64,000 bases of DNA from Arenibacter catalasegens (GCF_002909235.1 NZ_PHQQ01000031.1:1-64000); one strand, 5' to 3'; positions 52,592-62,489 are shown, counted from the first letter of the stretch. The notes: generated by a model not told the origin, from the sequence alone. Translations and numbers: made by a program.

Positions 52592-53305
52592 ATGAATTAC
52601 GAATTCACCATAATTATTCCTGTCTACAATGAAGAAGATAATTTGGAACGTGTTGAAAAAGAACTGAAGGACTACTTGGCAATTTGCACTAAAAAGGCCA
52701 AAGTACTGTTCGTAAACGATGGTTCAAAGGATAAAAGTCAGCAATTTATAGAAACTATTTGCCAACGCAATGAAGACTTTGGTTTTGTTAAATTCACACA
52801 GAACAAAGGATTAAGTGCGGCCATAAAAGCTGGTTTTGACCACGTAGACACACCTTTGGTGGGGTATATTGACGCTGATCTACAAACCTCCCCAGAAGAT
52901 TTCAACTTACTTTTGGAACATATAGATCAATTCGATTTGGTAACCGGTGTACGGGCAGATAGAAAGGATTCTTTCATAAAGAATTCCTCTTCTGCCATTG
53001 CCAATGGCATACGTAAAGCATTTACACATGATGGAATGGACGATACAGGCTGTCCCTTGAAGGTGATAAAAACGGATTTTGCCAAAAGAATTCCCATGTT
53101 TAAAGGTTTACATCGATTTTTACCCGCCATGATCTTGTTGCAAAATGGTACCATAGTACAAATTCCAATTAGACACTTCCCTCGTATGGCCGGAACAGCA
53201 AATTTTGGTCTGTGGAATAGATTATTAGGTCCGTTAATGGATTGTTTTGCCTATTTATGGATGAAGAAAAAATATATTAACTATCAGGTAGAGAAAATAG
53301 GATAG
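52592..53305 (+). CDS. Family 2 glycosyltransferase (ArnC/dolichyl-phosphate-sugar synthase-like)
   Basis: A 237-residue GT-A enzyme expected to put a sugar on a polyprenyl phosphate. Features are FTIIIPVYNEEDNLERVEKEL at the start, VLFVNDGSKDKS, the metal-binding GYIDADLQTSPEDF (DxD-like) and the GCPLKVIKTDFAKRI acceptor region. Unlike ArnC it ends (YINYQVEKIG) without transmembrane helices. ATG 52592 was chosen over TTG 52583. The next gene starts immediately after its stop and encodes a membrane protein that may provide the missing anchoring or flipping function. Confidence 0.91.
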   Translation: MNYEFTIIIPVYNEEDNLERVEKELKDYLAICTKKAKVLFVNDGSKDKSQQFIETICQRNEDFGFVKFTQNKGLSAAIKAGFDHVDTPLVGYIDADLQTSPEDFNLLLEHIDQFDLVTGVRADRKDSFIKNSSSAIANGIRKAFTHDGMDDTGCPLKVIKTDFAKRIPMFKGLHRFLPAMILLQNGTIVQIPIRHFPRMAGTANFGLWNRLLGPLMDCFAYLWMKKKYINYQVEKIG

Positions 53306-53944
53306 ATGGCAGATTGGATGGTTTATGCAATTGGCTTTGTAGCCCAAATATTATTTTCCAGTAGAATGGTAGTGCAATGGGTAATATCGGAAAAAAATAA
53401 AAAAGTTCTTACCCCAAGACTTTTTTGGCAGCTAAGTTTATTGGCCTCTTTTCTATTGTTCGTGTACGGATGGCTTCGAGATGATTTTGCAATAATGCTC
53501 GGACAGGCGATCACCTATTTTATTTATATCCGTAACATTCAATTACAAGGTGAATGGACCAAACTGCCCAGGGCATTTAGGGTATTCCTTTGGATTTTCC
53601 CTGTTTTAATTATTATTTATGGTTATAACAACAATTCGTATGACCTTAGGGATTTCTTCCACAACGAAAACATACCAACTTGGTTGCTGCTAATGGGAAG
53701 TATTGCTCAGGTAATTTTCACCTTTAGGTTTGTATTTCAATGGCTTTATTCCGAGAAAAAGAAAACTTCAAGCCTTCCTTTTGGTTTTTGGCTCCTTAGT
53801 TTGGTAGGGGCATCTTTAATTCTTACTTACGCCATTTTCAGAAGAGATCCTGTCCTATTTGCAGGCCATACCTTAGGTTTGATCGTTTATTTAAGAAATT
53901 TATTTATCCTTAAAAATGAAGTTCATGATGTGGTTGAAAAATAA
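53306..53944 (+). CDS. Membrane protein with two tandem LAB_N (LpxB N-terminal-like) domains
   Basis: A 212-residue protein with about six helices that shows internal duplication. FVAQILFSSRMVVQWVISEK at about 7-26 and SIAQVIFTFRFVFQWLYSEK at about 131-150 are clear repeats, each followed by a Phe-Trp-Leu helix and a final IRN/LRN stretch. The LAB_N domain occurs at the N-terminus of some LpxB proteins and, to my knowledge, belongs to the PQ-loop/SWEET-like membrane fold group. A six-helix dimeric arrangement would fit a small lipid-sugar flippase. It overlaps the GT39 gene by 29 bp. Confidence 0.87.
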   Translation: MADWMVYAIGFVAQILFSSRMVVQWVISEKNKKVLTPRLFWQLSLLASFLLFVYGWLRDDFAIMLGQAITYFIYIRNIQLQGEWTKLPRAFRVFLWIFPVLIIIYGYNNNSYDLRDFFHNENIPTWLLLMGSIAQVIFTFRFVFQWLYSEKKKTSSLPFGFWLLSLVGASLILTYAIFRRDPVLFAGHTLGLIVYLRNLFILKNEVHDVVEK

Positions 53945-55568
53945 TCCTATCTCGTTGATCTTCCTAGCGGGAACCTCAATTTTTCTATTTCAATTGAATG
54001 TTATTCCCGTCACGATCATGGAGGCTAGAAACTTCATTACCGCAAGGGAAATGATTATTGATGGCAATTGGTTATTAACAACCATGAATGACCTTCCTAG
54101 ATATGAGAAACCGCCTTTACCTAGCTGGATTACTGCCCTCTTTGGATTTATATTTGGAATGGAAAACATAGTCGGACTGCGTCTTCCTACCATGTTGATG
54201 GCCATGATTTTGGGATATATAGGGTATCTATTCTCTTTGAAATTATTGAACAATAAAATCCATGCCCTTATAAATGCCCTCATTTTATTAAGTTCATTCT
54301 ATGTTATCGTCATTACCATTGAGGCTCCTTGGGATATTTACACCCATGGATTTATGCTGGCAAGTATCTATTTTTTATATATTTTCTTTGAACATGCCGA
54401 GAACAAATGGAAGAACAGCATACTTGCAGCACTCTTTATAGGCTTGTCTTTCATGAGCAAGGGACCCGTTTCTGTTTACGGTCTCTTATTACCTTTCCTC
54501 CTATCCTATGGGTTTGTATTTAAATATAAGGGCTTTGGGACCCACAAAAAATATATACCCATGATTGTCATGGTCATATTGGCCAGCGTTATTGGACTAT
54601 GGTGGTTCTTGTATGTGCGCCTGGCCGATCCCAACGCCTTCCTAGCAATAACCAAAAGAGAAACAGCCAATTGGTCCAGTTATAATGTTCGTCCCTTCTA
54701 TTATTATTGGAGCTTTTTTATACAGAGTGGAATTTGGACTATCCCGGCCTTAATTGGGCTTATATATCCATATCTTAAAGATAGGGTAAGCGATAAAAAA
54801 AAGTATCTGTTTACCTTTTTATGGACCCTTTTTTCCGTAGTTCTACTCTCTATCATCCCCGAAAAAAAAGCTAGATACCTAGTACCCGTATTAATTCCCC
54901 TTGCCCTGAATACTGGGTTCTATGTGGAATATATAATTAACAACTTTAATAGCTCCCTTAACCTGAAAGAAAAAATACCAGTGTATTTTCATTTTGGTTT
55001 AATAGCGCTCATAGGTCTTGCTTTTCCATTTGTGGCCTACTTTATCCTGAAGGATGGCTTAAGTGAATTTTGGGGCTACTTCATTCTATCTTCCTCTGTA
55101 ATTTTCACCATAGGAATTTTACTATTTTTCCAATTAAAAAAGAAACAGCTTTTTAGCTGCTTTTTGTTGACTATTGCCCTTGTAGGCGCCATAAAATCCT
55201 TAGCATTGCCACTGTCCGGCGCTATGGATAAAAATTCACACTTTAGTAGCATCTCTAACCTAAAGTCTACTATGCAACAAGAGGGTATAGAAACTTATTG
55301 CTTTGGTGAAATAGCACCAGAAATGGTTTGGGATTATGGTACCTCAATCCCCGTACTAAAAGGGGAAGAGGAAATTATAATTCCCGAAGGTGAAAAGTTT
55401 GCCGTTCTGGTAATTCCAGTCGAAGAAAATGAATTTAAACGTATCTTTGACCCCGAATATCGGCTAACGCTAAAGACCGTGTACGACCTAAATTATAATG
55501 CCGACCCAGGCACCAAAGGACATAAAAACCGTTTGATAAGTAATTTATATATAGTTGAAAAACGATGA
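53916..55568 (+). CDS. GT39 (ArnT-like) membrane glycosyltransferase
   Basis: A 550-residue GT-C enzyme with about 11-12 helices. The first periplasmic loop holds ITAREMIIDGNWLLTTMNDLPRYEKPPLPSW, where the acidic residue at the loop start and the RYEKPPL motif are hallmarks of ArnT/PMT-type transferases. These take sugar from a polyprenyl-phosphate donor and add it to lipid A or other acceptors outside the inner membrane. The start overlaps the LAB_N gene, and the next gene overlaps this stop by 4 bp. The acceptor cannot be identified here. Confidence 0.9.
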   Translation: MKFMMWLKNNPISLIFLAGTSIFLFQLNVIPVTIMEARNFITAREMIIDGNWLLTTMNDLPRYEKPPLPSWITALFGFIFGMENIVGLRLPTMLMAMILGYIGYLFSLKLLNNKIHALINALILLSSFYVIVITIEAPWDIYTHGFMLASIYFLYIFFEHAENKWKNSILAALFIGLSFMSKGPVSVYGLLLPFLLSYGFVFKYKGFGTHKKYIPMIVMVILASVIGLWWFLYVRLADPNAFLAITKRETANWSSYNVRPFYYYWSFFIQSGIWTIPALIGLIYPYLKDRVSDKKKYLFTFLWTLFSVVLLSIIPEKKARYLVPVLIPLALNTGFYVEYIINNFNSSLNLKEKIPVYFHFGLIALIGLAFPFVAYFILKDGLSEFWGYFILSSSVIFTIGILLFFQLKKKQLFSCFLLTIALVGAIKSLALPLSGAMDKNSHFSSISNLKSTMQQEGIETYCFGEIAPEMVWDYGTSIPVLKGEEEIIIPEGEKFAVLVIPVEENEFKRIFDPEYRLTLKTVYDLNYNADPGTKGHKNRLISNLYIVEKR

Positions 55569-56248
55569 TGAACATCTTTACAAAATTTGAAAAAATAGGA
55601 TACGGTATTTTAGCCGTGATAGTCCTGATAGGTCTGTTCTTAGGGCTTAGTGACGATATTTATTTTGACGTTAATTACGCCCAAGAAGACGGTCCTGTGG
55701 AATGGGGAACCGCCATAATGCTATTTGGCATATTTGTACTCTCCCTATACCACTTAATAAGCTTATGGGATTCCAAAAGGATGTTGTGGAAACTGGGTAC
55801 CTTTCTTTTTTTGGCTTTATTCCTATTTGCCGCAGGGGAAGAAATATCATGGGGACAACGAATTTTTGGTGTTGAATCGAGCGAATTTTTTATAGAGAAC
55901 AACGCCCAAGGGGAAACAAATCTGCATAATCTAGTGGTAGGTGAAAAGAAAATAAATAAAATCATCTTCAGTCAATTCCTCTTCCTAATCATGTTTCTTT
56001 ACCTAATAATTACCCCTATACTCTTTAGAAAATTAAATTGGTTTAAGGATTTGGCAAATACATTTGCAGTTCCTATTGTAAAGTGGCACCATACCATCGC
56101 CTTTTTAGTGACTACTATTTTTGTCGCCCTTAATCCGGCAAGTCGAAAATGGGAGGTATACGAACTGGCTTTTGGGGCTATCTTTTTCTTGATTTTCCTT
56201 GGCCCGTTGAACAAAGAAATCTTTGAGCCGAAACAGGAAAATAATTAG
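55565..56248 (+). CDS. Unknown membrane protein linked to the GT39 gene
   Basis: A 227-residue protein with six predicted helices. I do not recognise the family. A conserved-looking acidic and aromatic stretch FLFAAGEEISWGQRIFGVESSEFF (about 86-109) lies after helix 3, with a histidine in VKWHHTIAFLVTT later. It overlaps the GT39 gene by 4 bp and is the last gene of the operon, so a role in the same sugar-transfer pathway is inferred from position only. Confidence 0.8.
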   Translation: MMNIFTKFEKIGYGILAVIVLIGLFLGLSDDIYFDVNYAQEDGPVEWGTAIMLFGIFVLSLYHLISLWDSKRMLWKLGTFLFLALFLFAAGEEISWGQRIFGVESSEFFIENNAQGETNLHNLVVGEKKINKIIFSQFLFLIMFLYLIITPILFRKLNWFKDLANTFAVPIVKWHHTIAFLVTTIFVALNPASRKWEVYELAFGAIFFLIFLGPLNKEIFEPKQENN

Positions 56249-56299
56249 ACCATAGCTTTCCATTTCCAAATAGGTCCAATAGTAGTCCAAACAACAGTT

Positions 56300-56872
56300 T
56301 TATATCAACGATTGTTTGGATACCAACTTTGAAAATAGCTGCAGAAACAGTCCCCCTAAGAAGGTTCCAATTAGTATTCCTGTGATTACATCCAATGGAA
56401 AGTGCACACCAATATAAATGCGGCTATAGGCAACCACTAGTGCCCAAACTATTAGAAATATTCCAATAAATTTATATTTGGAACGTAATATAAAAGTGAA
56501 GAAAATAGCCACTGCAAAAGAATTGGCGGCATGGGCAGAGAAATATCCAAATTTTCCCCCACAGGAAGCTTTCACCAAGCGCATAAGCCCATTTATTGTT
56601 GGATCGTGACATGGCCTTAACCGTTGGACACCGTACTTAAAGAAATTTGCCAATTGATCCGTAACCAAAATTAGTAAGGCAATAGCCACCATGGTCATTA
56701 AAAGTCGCTTTAGCCCAAAGGCCCGATAGGTGAAAAACCCCAATAGGGCATAAAGAGGAATGGAACTCCATTTATTGGTCATAAAAAGCCAAAAACCATC
56801 CCACTGTGCAGTTCCTAAATTATTAAGAAACAGAAACAACTCCTTATCGTAATGCACCAATTGGTCTACCAT
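56300..56872 (-). CDS. PAP2-family phosphatase (undecaprenyl-diphosphate or lipid phosphatase type)
   Basis: A 190-residue membrane phosphatase with about five helices. All three PAP2 motifs are seen: KYGVQRLRP (about 91-99), FSAHAANSFA in place of PSGH, and SRIYIGVHFPLDVITG with the catalytic His and Asp. It is likely to dephosphorylate polyprenyl diphosphate or lipid A at the outer face of the inner membrane. It is convergent with the GT2/LAB_N/GT39 operon and may serve the same lipid carrier. A small acidic gene lies 3 bp upstream. Confidence 0.92.
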   Translation of the reverse strand: MVDQLVHYDKELFLFLNNLGTAQWDGFWLFMTNKWSSIPLYALLGFFTYRAFGLKRLLMTMVAIALLILVTDQLANFFKYGVQRLRPCHDPTINGLMRLVKASCGGKFGYFSAHAANSFAVAIFFTFILRSKYKFIGIFLIVWALVVAYSRIYIGVHFPLDVITGILIGTFLGGLFLQLFSKLVSKQSLI

Positions 56873-56875
56873 AAC

Positions 56876-57103
56876 TTACTCTTCATAACGTGAAATTTCC
56901 CGGTCATAAAAAGCCGTAGCTTGTACAATTAGATTTTCGGCTTCTTCTTCCAATTCCTTTTCATCTTCTTGGGTAAAATCTTCTAACCATTCTACCTCAT
57001 CATTTTCTAGGTTGATTATGAATCTTGGGTATTCTGTATGTACCACAAATATCGCCGTTGGATAATCTGTATTATCACCTAATAAAAATTTTGGAAATTC
57101 CAT
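56876..57103 (-). CDS. Conserved-looking small acidic protein, unknown
   Basis: A 75-residue protein with no signal or membrane segment. The first half looks like beta strands (YPTAIFVVHTEYPRFIINLENDEVEWLED), the second is a charged helix rich in Glu. I recall similar short proteins in Flavobacteriia but no function. Its stop is 3 bp from the PAP2 start, which suggests co-transcription. Confidence 0.75.
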   Translation of the reverse strand: MEFPKFLLGDNTDYPTAIFVVHTEYPRFIINLENDEVEWLEDFTQEDEKELEEEAENLIVQATAFYDREISRYEE

Positions 57104-57200
57104 AGTATATCCTTTTATCTAAATATCGCCATCCTGAAAATTGTACTTTACTGGCTGATAGAGTTCTTTTTACTTTTTTAATTTAACTTATAATACTACT

Positions 57201-58565
57201 TTATTCGATCATTTTTTTGGTCAAATAATTAAATCGAATATACAACATTATCGCAGATGCCGTAAGTCCGGCCAATAGTCCGATCCATATCCCCTTACTT
57301 TGCAAAGGAGTATATATTCCCAGATAAAAGCTAATAGGGAAACCGATCAACCAATAGGCCACGAAGGTAATCATAGTAGGTATCTTAACATCTTGCATCC
57401 CCCTAAGGGCACCTAGTACCACCACTTGCAAACCATCGGAAATTTGAAATACCGCAGCTATTAAAACCAATTGTGCCGCAATGAGCACTACCTCGGTATT
57501 ATCGGCCATATTGGTTGCATCACCAAGATCTAAATATATGGTGGGCAGCCAGTCCTTTAGCAGAACAAAGGATATGGCAAATATAATTTCCAATATCAGA
57601 GTGAGAAGAAAAATAGATTGTGCAATGCGCCTTAAATCCTTAAAATTCCCTAATCCCTTTTGATTTCCCACACGGATCATGGCAGCGACACCTAATCCCA
57701 TACCCACCATAAAGGTCATACTACTTAGGTTAAGCGCAATTTGGTTGGCCGCTTGTGAATTCTTACCCAAAACACCGCTTAGCCAAATAGCCGCCGTAAA
57801 TATGGCCACTTCAAAGAACATCTGTAAGGCAGAAGGAAATCCAAGGTCAATTATTTTCTTCATGACCTTTTTTTCTATAATTTTAAAATTAAATCCCGTG
57901 ACATAGTCGTGGAATTTCTTTCTGTTCTTTAGTAGCACCCAAAGAAAAATTACCATAATGATACGGGAAATCAAAGTACCCCACGCAGCTCCTACGATAC
58001 CCATTTTTGGGAATCCCCATGAGCCAAAAATAAGCAAGTAATTTAGTAGTATATTTACGAAATTTGCAATAATGGTGGCATACATAGGGTATTTGGTCTG
58101 AGATAGACCCTCAGAGAACTGCTTAAATGCTTGGAAAATAATTAACGGAACCAAAGAAAAGGCCACCAGGTCCATATAGGGCATGGCCAATTCCACCACC
58201 TCAGGAGGTTGCTTCATGAGATGCATTAGCGGCTTGGCCAATACTATAATGCCAAAAAGTGAAAATCCGAGTATGGTACACAGTAATAATCCGTGTTTAA
58301 GTGCGCTCTTTCCATCAATAGCATTGCCTGCCCCATCTGCCTCTGCGACCAAGGGAGTAATGGCTGTAGAAAATCCAATACCCAATGACATGGCTATAAA
58401 TACAAAACTATTACCCAAGGAAACTGCCGCCAATTCAGCCGTTCCCAATTGACCCACCATAATATTATCGGCAAATTGTACAAACGAATGGCCCAACATT
58501 CCTAAAATAACGGGAAAGGAAAGGGATAAATTATAACGAAACTCCTTTGTATATTTCTGTAACAA
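57201..58565 (-). CDS. MATE-family efflux transporter
   Basis: A 454-residue multidrug/toxin exporter with 12 helices in two halves. NorM-type features are SLSFPVILGMLGHSFVQFADNIMVGQLGTAELAAVSLGNS at the start, an ITPLVAEADGAGN loop and the mirrored GMGLGVAAMIRVGNQKGLGNFKDLRR in the second half. It probably uses a sodium or proton gradient. It is transcribed alone on the minus strand. Confidence 0.93.
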   Translation of the reverse strand: MLQKYTKEFRYNLSLSFPVILGMLGHSFVQFADNIMVGQLGTAELAAVSLGNSFVFIAMSLGIGFSTAITPLVAEADGAGNAIDGKSALKHGLLLCTILGFSLFGIIVLAKPLMHLMKQPPEVVELAMPYMDLVAFSLVPLIIFQAFKQFSEGLSQTKYPMYATIIANFVNILLNYLLIFGSWGFPKMGIVGAAWGTLISRIIMVIFLWVLLKNRKKFHDYVTGFNFKIIEKKVMKKIIDLGFPSALQMFFEVAIFTAAIWLSGVLGKNSQAANQIALNLSSMTFMVGMGLGVAAMIRVGNQKGLGNFKDLRRIAQSIFLLTLILEIIFAISFVLLKDWLPTIYLDLGDATNMADNTEVVLIAAQLVLIAAVFQISDGLQVVVLGALRGMQDVKIPTMITFVAYWLIGFPISFYLGIYTPLQSKGIWIGLLAGLTASAIMLYIRFNYLTKKMIE

Positions 58566-58959
58566 GATACTTTAATTTGAAGGGTCAAATATAGGGGTTA
58601 GCTTTGGTATTAGAACAATAGATTTTTCCATTTAATACCATAATTTTGAAACGAACCCTATTGGGTTCCGTGAAATTAGTTACTTAACCAAAAGTAAAAT
58701 AATTTTAAATGACCAATGTCACCAATCTTCCTGTTTTATCTTTTTAAATTTCGATTCAAGAATTTTACCACAGCTTCAAAGTGCAAGAAAAGTATTTTAG
58801 AATGCAAAAAAAATACCCTATATTGAAAAACCATCATACAATATGGGGGCCAAGGAGCATATTATTGGGTTTTTGATACGGTATTTGAAGGACAATTACT
58901 ACCCAACCCACTCTTTTGGCACATCGACCTATATATAAGGTGTAAAAAAATTCCCCCAT
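58566..58959. other. Intergenic between divergent genes, nothing recognised
   Basis: These 394 bp hold the promoters of the MATE gene and the PAS kinase. No full -33/-7 pair, repeat or RNA could be supported. Confidence 0.4.
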
Positions 58960-61566
58960 ATGGATAAACTTGAAAAATCCACAAAAAAGAGGTATTTCCT
59001 CTTTATTACCACCATTGTACTAATTGTAATTTTAGCTGTCATTGTATTTCAGAATCGAATAAACATTCTGACTTCGGATGTAAATATAATTAACATCGCA
59101 GGAAGACAGCGCATGCTAAGCCAGCGTATCTCGAAACATGTGTTTGCTTTAAACTTAGACCTAGGCGTTAATACCAATAAAGTTTATCTCGATAGTCTAA
59201 GGGCTTTAACCACGGAATGGCAAAATAATCATAATTACCTAATTGCCGCCAACCGAGGTCTTCCCAATTCTGATAAAATTGACGCCTTATTTACTGCCTC
59301 GCGGCCAAGTACCACTAAATTATTGAATGCTGCCCTTAAAATTCTCAATAATCCCAATAATCCTGATGTTCTTGGCGCCAATATTAATACCATAAGACGG
59401 GAAGAATCACTGGTTTTGACAAGTATGGACAATATAGTCTTAGCATATCAAAAAACAGCTGAGAAGAATCTAAAAAATCTTTACAGAATCACTTATCCAA
59501 TTGCTCTTATCGTGACATTGGTAATCATTGGTCAATTTATTCTAGTCTTTTTACCATTGATAAAAAAGCTGAAGGAAAAGTCCAAATCCTTACATTTTGC
59601 CAACAAGGCCCTGGAAGCTTCCAACAATACGGCTCATAAAAAAATGGAACAGGTAATTGCCTTACAGGCTGACCTTGAGGTAGAAGGGGAATATAAAAAA
59701 ATATTTATAGATCAGGCTCCCAATGCCATGGCCATGTTCGACAATAATATGGGATTCCTAGCCGCTTCAAGACAATGGCGCAAAGACTACCATCTATTGG
59801 ACATAGCAATTATAGGCAAATCCCTTTACGAGATTTTTCCGGAGCTTGAAGAAAAATGGAAGAAAATCCACCGGGATTGTCTTGCCGGGGCCATTCACAA
59901 TGAAGATGAAACCGAGTATATTTGGCCAGATGGACGTGTCCAGTGGCTTACTTGGGACATAAGGCCTTGGTACAATTCGAAAAAAGAAATAGGAGGAATA
60001 TTAATTTATACTTCGGACATTACCTATATAAAGGAGAAGGAAAAGGAGAAATTCCGGATCGAGCAAATATTGGACAAAGCCAACCAAGTAGCTCGGATTG
60101 GCACTTGGGAAATTGATACCATTAACGGAAAAATCCTCTGGAGCAAAGTAACCTGTGAAATTCATGAGGTGCCCCATAATTATGTGCCAGTACTTGAAAC
60201 AGCCATTAACTTTTTTAAGGAAGGGGAAAGTAGGGACAAAATTCAAAAAGCAGTGAACAATGCTATTGAAAAGGGAATCTCCTATGATGTGGAAATAGAA
60301 CTTATCACCGCAAAAGGAAATAGCCGTTGGGCACGTGCCATAGGTCAGCCTGAAATGGTAAATGGCCAATGTATAAGACTGTATGGGGTATTCCATAACA
60401 TCAATGATATTAAAGTTTCGGAAAATGCCCTAAACAGGGCCAATGGGGAACTAACAGCCATTTTTAATGTAAGCCCTATTTCCATTATCGGAACCGATAT
60501 GAATGGATTAATAACCCATTTTAACAAAGGCGCCGAGAACTTATTGCAATATTCAGCTTCCGAAATGATCGGAAAAAAAACCCCAGAAATTATACATGTG
60601 CGCGAAGAGGTGGAAAACCATGGCAAGGAGTTGTCAGATTTATTTGGCAAAACTCTAAGTGGCTTCGATGTTTTTGTTGAACATGCAAGGCGCGATAGTT
60701 TTGAATCCATGGAGTGGACCTATGTCCGTAAAGACGGTTCACATTTCCCAGTACAATTAATTACAACTGCTATTAAGGGCCATAATGGAGCTATAAACGG
60801 ATTTCTAGGGGTCGCCACAGACATTTCGGAAAGGGTCATTAACCGTAAAAAGTTAATTGAAGCGAAAGAAAACCTTGAAGTACTCACTAAAAAACTTACG
60901 AACCAAAACCGCCAATTGGCAGATTTCGCACATATAACCTCCCATAATTTACGGTCACCTGTAGCCAACCTACAAACCCTGTCCAAATTCTATAAAGAGT
61001 CAGAAGGCGAGGAAGAACGGAGCGAATTATTTGAGAAATTTGAAATAGTTATCGGCCACCTTTCCTCTACCTTAAATACCTTGGTCGAAGTAATCCAGAC
61101 TACAGACCAAAGTACCAAGGTTACTCAAGAATTATCGTTTGAAAAAATACTGACCAAAACCCAAGAAATAATATCGAGTCAGATAATGCAATCCAGGGCC
61201 ATAATAAAAAGTAATTTCTCAAAAGCCCCTACAGTAGTATATAACGACATATATCTCGACAGTATTTTTCTAAATTTAATTTCCAATGCCATTAAATATA
61301 AATCCCAAGATCGAACCCCTGAAATTTATTTGGAATCCAAAATTGAAAATGGTAAAACGATATTTATGGTAACCGATAATGGTCTTGGAATAAACATGGA
61401 AAAACACGGGCATAAATTATTTGGTTTAAACAAAGTATTCCACCACCATCCAGACGCAAAAGGGGTTGGACTATACATGACCAAAATACAAATCGAAGCT
61501 ATGGGAGGTTCCATTGCAGCATCCAGTAAAGTGGGAGAAGGCTCCACATTTACAGTAATTTTTTAA
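58960..61566 (+). CDS. Membrane sensor histidine kinase with PilJ-type sensor and PAS domains
   Basis: An 868-residue kinase. One helix at about 12-31, a periplasmic sensor (about 32-175) with NIAGRQRMLSQRISKHVFAL, the hallmark of the PilJ/NarX-type module, and a second helix at about 180-200. A coiled stretch and three PAS/PAC units follow (first at KIFIDQAPNAMAMFDNNMGFLAAS). The kinase core has phosphoacceptor His662 in ITSHNLRSPVANL and ATPase motifs LISNAIKYKS, TDNGLGIN and AKGVGLYMTK. It is paralogous to the soluble kinase at 39772, but no receiver gene adjoins it. Confidence 0.92.
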   Translation: MDKLEKSTKKRYFLFITTIVLIVILAVIVFQNRINILTSDVNIINIAGRQRMLSQRISKHVFALNLDLGVNTNKVYLDSLRALTTEWQNNHNYLIAANRGLPNSDKIDALFTASRPSTTKLLNAALKILNNPNNPDVLGANINTIRREESLVLTSMDNIVLAYQKTAEKNLKNLYRITYPIALIVTLVIIGQFILVFLPLIKKLKEKSKSLHFANKALEASNNTAHKKMEQVIALQADLEVEGEYKKIFIDQAPNAMAMFDNNMGFLAASRQWRKDYHLLDIAIIGKSLYEIFPELEEKWKKIHRDCLAGAIHNEDETEYIWPDGRVQWLTWDIRPWYNSKKEIGGILIYTSDITYIKEKEKEKFRIEQILDKANQVARIGTWEIDTINGKILWSKVTCEIHEVPHNYVPVLETAINFFKEGESRDKIQKAVNNAIEKGISYDVEIELITAKGNSRWARAIGQPEMVNGQCIRLYGVFHNINDIKVSENALNRANGELTAIFNVSPISIIGTDMNGLITHFNKGAENLLQYSASEMIGKKTPEIIHVREEVENHGKELSDLFGKTLSGFDVFVEHARRDSFESMEWTYVRKDGSHFPVQLITTAIKGHNGAINGFLGVATDISERVINRKKLIEAKENLEVLTKKLTNQNRQLADFAHITSHNLRSPVANLQTLSKFYKESEGEEERSELFEKFEIVIGHLSSTLNTLVEVIQTTDQSTKVTQELSFEKILTKTQEIISSQIMQSRAIIKSNFSKAPTVVYNDIYLDSIFLNLISNAIKYKSQDRTPEIYLESKIENGKTIFMVTDNGLGINMEKHGHKLFGLNKVFHHHPDAKGVGLYMTKIQIEAMGGSIAASSKVGEGSTFTVIF

Positions 61567-61610
61567 TTTATTGTAGTTCCAAAATACAAATGCTTGGAAT
61601 AATTAGGCAA

Positions 61611-62384
61611 TTAGATGGTCTTGGCTTCTTCCCAAAAAACATCCATTTCTGTCAATGTCATATCTTTTAGGGCCTTACCATTTTCCTTGGCTTTATTTTC
61701 CAAATATTGAAATCTTTTTATAAATTTTTTATTGGTGCGTTCAAGTGCGTTTTCCGGGTTGATATTTAAAAAACGTGCGTAATTTACCATAGAGAATAGC
61801 ACATCCCCAAACTCGGCCTCCATAGCATCCACATTTCCATCCTTAACTTCTTCCTGGAATTCCTCAAGTTCCTCCTGTACTTTTTCCCATACCTGTTCAG
61901 GTTTTTCCCAATCGAACCCTACTCCGGCAACCTTATCCTGAATACGATTGGCCTTTACAAGGGAAGGAAGTCCATTGGGAACACCTTCCAGAACACTCTT
62001 CTTGCCTTCCTTCAGTTTTATTTTTTCCCAATTCTGCTTAACTTCTTCTTCATTTTTCACCACCACATCTCCATAAATATGTGGATGTCTATTGATTAGC
62101 TTATCACAGATTTCATTGGCAACGTCCGCCATATCAAAATGATTGGTTTCACTGCCTATTTTAGCATAAAATACAATATGCAGGAGAACATCTCCAAGTT
62201 CCTTTTTAACTTCCTCCAAATCATTGTCCAAAATGGCATCGCCCAATTCATAGGTTTCTTCAATGGTCAAATGACGAAGTGATTGCATTGTTTGCTTTTT
62301 GTCCCATGGACATTGAGCTCTCAATTCATCCATAATTGTGAGTAGGCGATCAAAGGCTTGTAATTGGGATTCCCGAGAATTCAT
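61611..62384 (-). CDS. mazG: Nucleoside triphosphate pyrophosphohydrolase MazG
   Basis: Hydrolyses (d)NTPs or related nucleotides to monophosphate and pyrophosphate. The 257-residue form from ATG 62384 (MNSRESQLQAF) has two MazG domains. The first has CPWDKKQTMQSLRHLTIEETYEL and VKKELGDVLLHIVFYAK, with the metal-binding EExxE and ExxD acidic residues. The second is at about 170-230 with the AEFGDVLFSMVNYARFL segment. An upstream in-frame ATG at 62411 would add nine residues and seems less likely. It is convergent with the PAS kinase gene. Confidence 0.94.
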   Translation of the reverse strand: MNSRESQLQAFDRLLTIMDELRAQCPWDKKQTMQSLRHLTIEETYELGDAILDNDLEEVKKELGDVLLHIVFYAKIGSETNHFDMADVANEICDKLINRHPHIYGDVVVKNEEEVKQNWEKIKLKEGKKSVLEGVPNGLPSLVKANRIQDKVAGVGFDWEKPEQVWEKVQEELEEFQEEVKDGNVDAMEAEFGDVLFSMVNYARFLNINPENALERTNKKFIKRFQYLENKAKENGKALKDMTLTEMDVFWEEAKTI

Positions 62385-62489
62385 AAAGTTGACTTTTGAA
62401 CAAAAATACAAAGTCTGTATGGTTTCAACTATCGTATGTTCCGAGTTTTTTAGCTAACTTTAGTTCCTTACTTATTGATCCAAACCAAA

